Source of the DNA: CAIVAT01 sp964628215
GTDB lineage: Bacteria > Bacteroidota > Bacteroidia > Bacteroidales > FEN-979
Length of the DNA stretch: 10,031 bases
Assembly: GCA_964628215.1 (NCBI GenBank)
Contig: CAZVNF010000141.1
Coordinates: forward strand, 1 to 10,031
Direction of reading: 5' to 3'
Below the pieces are notes generated by a model that saw only the letters and a list, made by a program, of their open reading frames with translations, was not told the origin of the DNA and did no database searches. A program made the translations under genes and the position numbers. Positions within the stretch are counted from its first letter, which is position 1; the number at the start of each line of letters is the position of its first letter. Shown here piece by piece: positions 6,367 through 10,031 of this stretch.

Positions 6367-9332
6367 GCAATATTCCGTTGCTGCCAGCCTGGCTCGATGC
6401 CGGTGCGGCTGCCCTGGCAGGTGGCTCACCCCAGTCGCAAACACTCGAAAGTGCTCTTCCCGGCTTTGTGGCGTCTCAGCTTTTAACTCCCATGCATCGG
6501 CTTCAACGTATCCAGGAATCGGGCTTAGCCGAATGTGGGGGATCAGGTGAACCTGTTTATCTCGCCTGGAGGCGATTCCTGCGGGGGCGCGGACCTGCGG
6601 CATTGGTCATAGATGCCACCGGGTTCGACGTGCGTTCACGCAATGCCTCAGCTGTTCTCATAAATGCTGCCTGGCTGATGGCTGAAGGGGTGTTGATAGC
6701 TGTCGGGCTCCGTGAAAGTACAAAGATCGAGTTGCGTTTGCCGGCTGAACTTAATGGACAGGAAGTGTCGTTTTTAAACGTGGTGGAATCCATCCGATCC
6801 CTCCTTCAGGTCGCCATTCCTCAAAGGAAAATGGAAGTGCTGCGCAACAGTCGTTCCAGGTGTTGGGACGACATGCAGGGTTCAGATAATACCCAGCTGA
6901 TTCACACACCGGAAACCTGGTGCCGGATAGCCTTGTTATTCCGCGGAGAATCGGTTGCCGATGCATCTTTAATGACTCTCCGGCGTGGTATGAAACAACG
7001 CGGCCTGGTTGAGATCAAACGTTCCGGTAATTTACGGCATCAGATTGACAATTGGGGGGGTGGTGTTGAAATGAATGGTTTTGATCCAGTGCTCGCGTTC
7101 GACGATGGGATGGGTGGTTTTATACCTCTCTCTGCAACTGACATTTCCTGCACCCCGCTTTCATTAGCCTCAGCCTCCGTCATTCCGGTGCCATCCACCC
7201 TTATGGTGATGTCTGAAGGTGTATGTGTGGTAAAACAGACCCGGCGGGCAATCTATCGGCACTGGCAACTTGCCGAAAGAGAACCTGCACATATACGGGG
7301 GTTGCTGGCACGCGGAGCGCGTCTGGTCGCTGAGATCACACTCGGACGCGGCGAAGTCGCGCATCTCCGGGCACTTGACGAATTAGTGCTTGAGTATACC
7401 GCGCAGGGACTGGCAGCTGCCTGGCCTCTGGGCAGTTCTTTGCGTTACTACCGCGAACAGTGGGAAAGCCATGCCAGGCGTGAATCATGCATTGAAAACC
7501 TTTGCCTGGTGCACAATGCCGCACCCTGCCATAGCACTTGTCCGGCTAATATCGATATTCCCAGTTTCATAGCATACCTGGGGCAGGGTGACTATTATTC
7601 AACCGTTGAAGTGATCCGGCGTGATAATCCACTGCCACTAACCTGTGGTTTGGTGTGCCCGGCACCTTGCGAATCTGCCTGTGTTCGTGGAACAGGCATC
7701 GGAGCTGTGTTTATCAGGCCATTAAAAGCCAAAGCTGCCGAACATTGCCTCGATAACGGTGGCTACCCAAAACCCGAAATTGCACCCGATTCAGGAAAAC
7801 AGATCGGTATAATCGGCGCTGGTCCTTCAGGGCTTACTGCGGCATACTACCTCCGGACAATGGGTCATAAAGTAGAAGTTTTTGAAGCCCAGGAATTTGC
7901 AGGAGGAATGCTGCGATATGGTATTCCGGCCTACCGCATGCCACCCGATTTGCTCGAGAAGGAAATCGATCAGATCAGGGTATTGGGTGTAAATATACAT
8001 ACCAGCACAGTGATCGACAGTGTCGAAGACTTTCGAAAAAAGTTCGATGCAGTCTTTATTGGTTTAGGCACTCAACGTACACGAATGATACCCGTTGAGG
8101 GTGTTCATCTCCCCTTTGTATTGGGTGGCATTGACTTTCTTCGTTCAGTTCGTTCCGGCGAACAAGTCCACGTCGGGCCCCGCGTTGTGGTTGTTGGTGG
8201 GGGAAATGTCGCCATTGATGTCGCATTAACTGCTTTACGCCAGGGGGGCCAGATCGTTGAATTGGTTTCTCTTGAAAATCGCCGTGAAATGCCGGCAAGT
8301 CCGCATGAAATTGAACTTGCAGTTGCTGAAGGAGTAAGATTGCACCCGGGCTGGGGACCGGTGCGTGTGGAGGAATATGGTGAAGCCGTGTTCCAGTATT
8401 GTGAACGGGTAAAAGACGAGACAGGCAAATTTGATCCTCAGTTCGACACAAACCGGCTGTTGAGGCTCGAAGCAGATCATGTTATCCTTGCCGTTGGTCA
8501 GGGTACAGACATTACTTGCCTGGAGGGAAGCAAGGTGGAAAACATGCGTGGATTTATCGTTGCAGACCCTAAAACTAAGATGACCACAGTGCCTGGTGTA
8601 TTCGCCGGTGGAGATGGGCAGCATGGTCCCAGGACTGCAGTGGAAGCAATCCGCTCCGGGAAAATAGCAGCAGCCTCAATAGATGCCTGGTTAAAAAACA
8701 AATCAGCACCGGATATCTTAACAAGTACACCCCTGCGGCGTGCAGAGGTTACTCCACTTAAAGTTTCAGCAAACGATCGCAGTTATCTTCGGCGGGCTTT
8801 TATGCCCGAGCGGGATGTTGAAGAAACCGTTGGCAAAGGCAACTATGTCAGGATCGAGGAAGGCCTCACAGATGCCATGGCACAACTTGAAGCCCATCGC
8901 TGTTTGCGTTGCGATATCTGCATCGGCTGCGGCCTTTGCATGGTTGCCTGCAGTGAAATGGGAGTTGAGGCGCTGCGGATGGCCGAAACAAAGGCAGGTC
9001 GTCTGGCTTACCTTGACTTCACCCGGCCTGCTGAGCTTTGTATTGGTTGCGGAGCCTGCACGCAGGTGTGCCCAACCGGCGCGATCCATTTAGATGATAT
9101 GGATGGAATAAGGCATACGATTATAACAGGAACCGTTGTAAAGGAGCAACCATTGCTGACATGCAGCAATTGCGGGGCCCATACCCAGACACCTGCACAC
9201 CGGGATTTCGTTCGTAAACGCCTGCCGGATCATATGGCAACCCATCTATCCCGTGAACTTTGCCCATCGTGCGAGCGCTTATTAGCCGATCGCCCGGAAA
9301 TAAATCTGATACTTCAACAAGCGATTAGCTGA
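6363..9332 (+). CDS. Fused flavoprotein: cysteine-less NuoF-like domain + GltD-type FAD/NAD(P)H module + 2[4Fe-4S] ferredoxin
   Basis: This 989-residue protein is the probable NAD(P)H-handling subunit of the molybdoenzyme complex. Residues about 50-370 align with complex I NuoF: SGLAECGGSGEPVYLAW against its FMN loop, HTPETW against NNVET, and AAWPLGSSLRYYREQW against its C-terminal CPLA..WPVKGSLRHFKDQY. The cluster motif SCGKCTPCREG is replaced by EREPAHIRGL, so no N3-type cluster, and probably no FMN, is bound. Residues 376-455 form the GltD-type Fe-S linker (Cys 376, 381, 389, 393, 428, 432, 436, 440). The FAD motif GAGPSG is at 485-490, and the NAD(P)H motif GGGNVA at 612-617 is followed by REMPAS, with VFAGGD at 746-751. 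The C-terminus has RCLRC and two clusters (853/856/859/863 and 893/896/899/903), then two CxxC pairs (934/937 and 967/970) like a metal knuckle. It overlaps the previous gene by ATGA. Both NADH and NADPH remain possible. The enzyme class is firm; the partner and direction are inferred. Confidence 0.9.
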   Translation: MSNIPLLPAWLDAGAAALAGGSPQSQTLESALPGFVASQLLTPMHRLQRIQESGLAECGGSGEPVYLAWRRFLRGRGPAALVIDATGFDVRSRNASAVLINAAWLMAEGVLIAVGLRESTKIELRLPAELNGQEVSFLNVVESIRSLLQVAIPQRKMEVLRNSRSRCWDDMQGSDNTQLIHTPETWCRIALLFRGESVADASLMTLRRGMKQRGLVEIKRSGNLRHQIDNWGGGVEMNGFDPVLAFDDGMGGFIPLSATDISCTPLSLASASVIPVPSTLMVMSEGVCVVKQTRRAIYRHWQLAEREPAHIRGLLARGARLVAEITLGRGEVAHLRALDELVLEYTAQGLAAAWPLGSSLRYYREQWESHARRESCIENLCLVHNAAPCHSTCPANIDIPSFIAYLGQGDYYSTVEVIRRDNPLPLTCGLVCPAPCESACVRGTGIGAVFIRPLKAKAAEHCLDNGGYPKPEIAPDSGKQIGIIGAGPSGLTAAYYLRTMGHKVEVFEAQEFAGGMLRYGIPAYRMPPDLLEKEIDQIRVLGVNIHTSTVIDSVEDFRKKFDAVFIGLGTQRTRMIPVEGVHLPFVLGGIDFLRSVRSGEQVHVGPRVVVVGGGNVAIDVALTALRQGGQIVELVSLENRREMPASPHEIELAVAEGVRLHPGWGPVRVEEYGEAVFQYCERVKDETGKFDPQFDTNRLLRLEADHVILAVGQGTDITCLEGSKVENMRGFIVADPKTKMTTVPGVFAGGDGQHGPRTAVEAIRSGKIAAASIDAWLKNKSAPDILTSTPLRRAEVTPLKVSANDRSYLRRAFMPERDVEETVGKGNYVRIEEGLTDAMAQLEAHRCLRCDICIGCGLCMVACSEMGVEALRMAETKAGRLAYLDFTRPAELCIGCGACTQVCPTGAIHLDDMDGIRHTIITGTVVKEQPLLTCSNCGAHTQTPAHRDFVRKRLPDHMATHLSRELCPSCERLLADRPEINLILQQAIS

Positions 9333-9357
9333 TTTGAATCTTACTAACACAGAGAAG

Positions 9358-10031
9358 ATGCTGTTAAATTTAAAAATATATGAGAATTTGAAACTGCTAT
9401 GCCTGCTTTTACCGATTCTGTTTCTCCAAGCCTGTTCAGCTCCCGATGCCGGATACCTTGTTTATGTGGGAACCTACACCGGCCATGGAAGCGATGGCAT
9501 TTATGCCTTCCGATTCAATCCTGAAACTGGCAATTTAACAAAGATTGGCCTGGCTGCCGTAACAGAGAATCCATCTTTTATCACCATGGATGGTGATGGA
9601 AGGTTTCTTTATGCGGTGAACGAACTGGACACTTTTGAAAATAAATCCTCCGGGGCTGTGAGTGTTTTTGCCATCAACCAAAAGACAGGTAAATTGGACC
9701 TCCTTCAGCAAGTTTCTTCGCTTGGCGCTGCTCCCGCACACGTATCTCTCGATAAGTCGGGCCGATTCCTGATGGTTGCAAATTATAATGGGGGGAATGT
9801 GGTAGTATTTCCGGTAAATAATGATGGTCGGCTTGGCCGGCAAACCTCTCTGATACAGGATTCAGGCTCCAGTGTGAACCCGGATCGCCAGGCCGGGCCT
9901 CATGCTCATTTTATCGGGGTTACCAATGATAATAAATTTGCAATGGTAGCCGATCTTGGAATTGACCAGGTGCTGATATTCCGGTTCAATGCAAATACAG
10001 GTTCCCTTACTCCAGCCGATACAGGGATGGT
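9358..10031 (+). CDS. Lactonase-family seven-bladed beta-propeller lipoprotein, N-terminal part
   Basis: The frame is open from the ATG at 9358 to the window edge (224 codons), so the 3' end is missing. The first 26 residues are a lipoprotein signal: Lys6 and Lys12, a leucine-rich core (LLCLLLPILFLQA) and Cys26 in the lipobox LQAC. The mature part shows successive propeller blades of the 6-phosphogluconolactonase (YbhE/Pgl, PF10282) family. These are YVGTYTGHGSDGIYAF with FNPETGNLT, then NPSFITMDGDGRFLYAVNE, then GAVSVFAINQKTGKLD, then GAAPAHVSLDKSGRFLMVANY, and the hallmark AGPHAHF followed by DLGIDQVLIFRF. Members open sugar lactones, but many exported Bacteroidota copies have no proven substrate. 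It lies 25 bases after the flavoprotein gene and may be co-transcribed. A role in opening the lactone made by the upstream glucose dehydrogenase is attractive, but the predicted compartments differ (envelope against cytoplasm). The leader holds only a weak AGAGAAG ribosome site. Confidence 0.88.
   Translation, partial: MLLNLKIYENLKLLCLLLPILFLQACSAPDAGYLVYVGTYTGHGSDGIYAFRFNPETGNLTKIGLAAVTENPSFITMDGDGRFLYAVNELDTFENKSSGAVSVFAINQKTGKLDLLQQVSSLGAAPAHVSLDKSGRFLMVANYNGGNVVVFPVNNDGRLGRQTSLIQDSGSSVNPDRQAGPHAHFIGVTNDNKFAMVADLGIDQVLIFRFNANTGSLTPADTGM

Overview
The window looks like a scaffold from an uncultured anaerobic member of the Bacteroidota, probably a metagenome-assembled genome. Four observations point this way: a PorT-like outer-membrane barrel, a seven-bladed propeller lipoprotein of the lactonase family, genes that mostly begin behind A-rich leaders without a Shine-Dalgarno sequence, and two runs of exactly 100 N that look like scaffolder placeholders. 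The taxonomic call is an inference from gene content; no rRNA or tRNA is present.

All seven genes are on the + strand and closely packed. In order they are: the C-terminal part of a PorT-like outer-membrane beta-barrel protein (1-597); a GH63/MGH1-like cytoplasmic glucosidase (620-2914, broken by an N gap); a medium-chain glucose 1-dehydrogenase-like protein (2988-3629, broken by an N gap); a three-gene redox cluster joined by ATGA stop/start overlaps (3677-9332); and the start of a lipoprotein lactonase (9358 to the window end). The intergenic gaps are 22, 73, 47 and 25 bases, so much or all of the set could be co-transcribed. No clear terminator was seen, and no gene-free stretch exceeds 300 bases.

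The redox cluster is the most interesting part. It encodes a molybdopterin (bis-MGD) oxidoreductase of the polysulfide/thiosulfate-reductase-like class without a Tat signal, a four-cluster ferredoxin subunit of the PsrB/DmsB/HycB type, and a 989-residue protein. That last protein joins a NuoF-like domain, stripped of its Fe-S cysteines and FMN-site glycines, to a GltD-type FAD/NAD(P)H module and a C-terminal 2[4Fe-4S] ferredoxin. There is no NrfD/PsrC membrane anchor in the window. The cluster therefore reads as a soluble, cytoplasmic NAD(P)H-coupled molybdoenzyme whose electrons pass between NAD(P)H, FAD, a chain of up to nine [4Fe-4S] clusters and the Mo site. The substrate and direction cannot be read from sequence.

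The neighbours suggest a sugar theme. A glucosidase could release glucose, a glucose dehydrogenase could oxidise it to gluconolactone with production of NAD(P)H, and a lactonase-family protein could open the lactone, with the molybdoenzyme as a possible NAD(P)H outlet. This link is inferred from gene order only. It is complicated by the lactonase carrying a lipoprotein signal while the dehydrogenase has no export signal.
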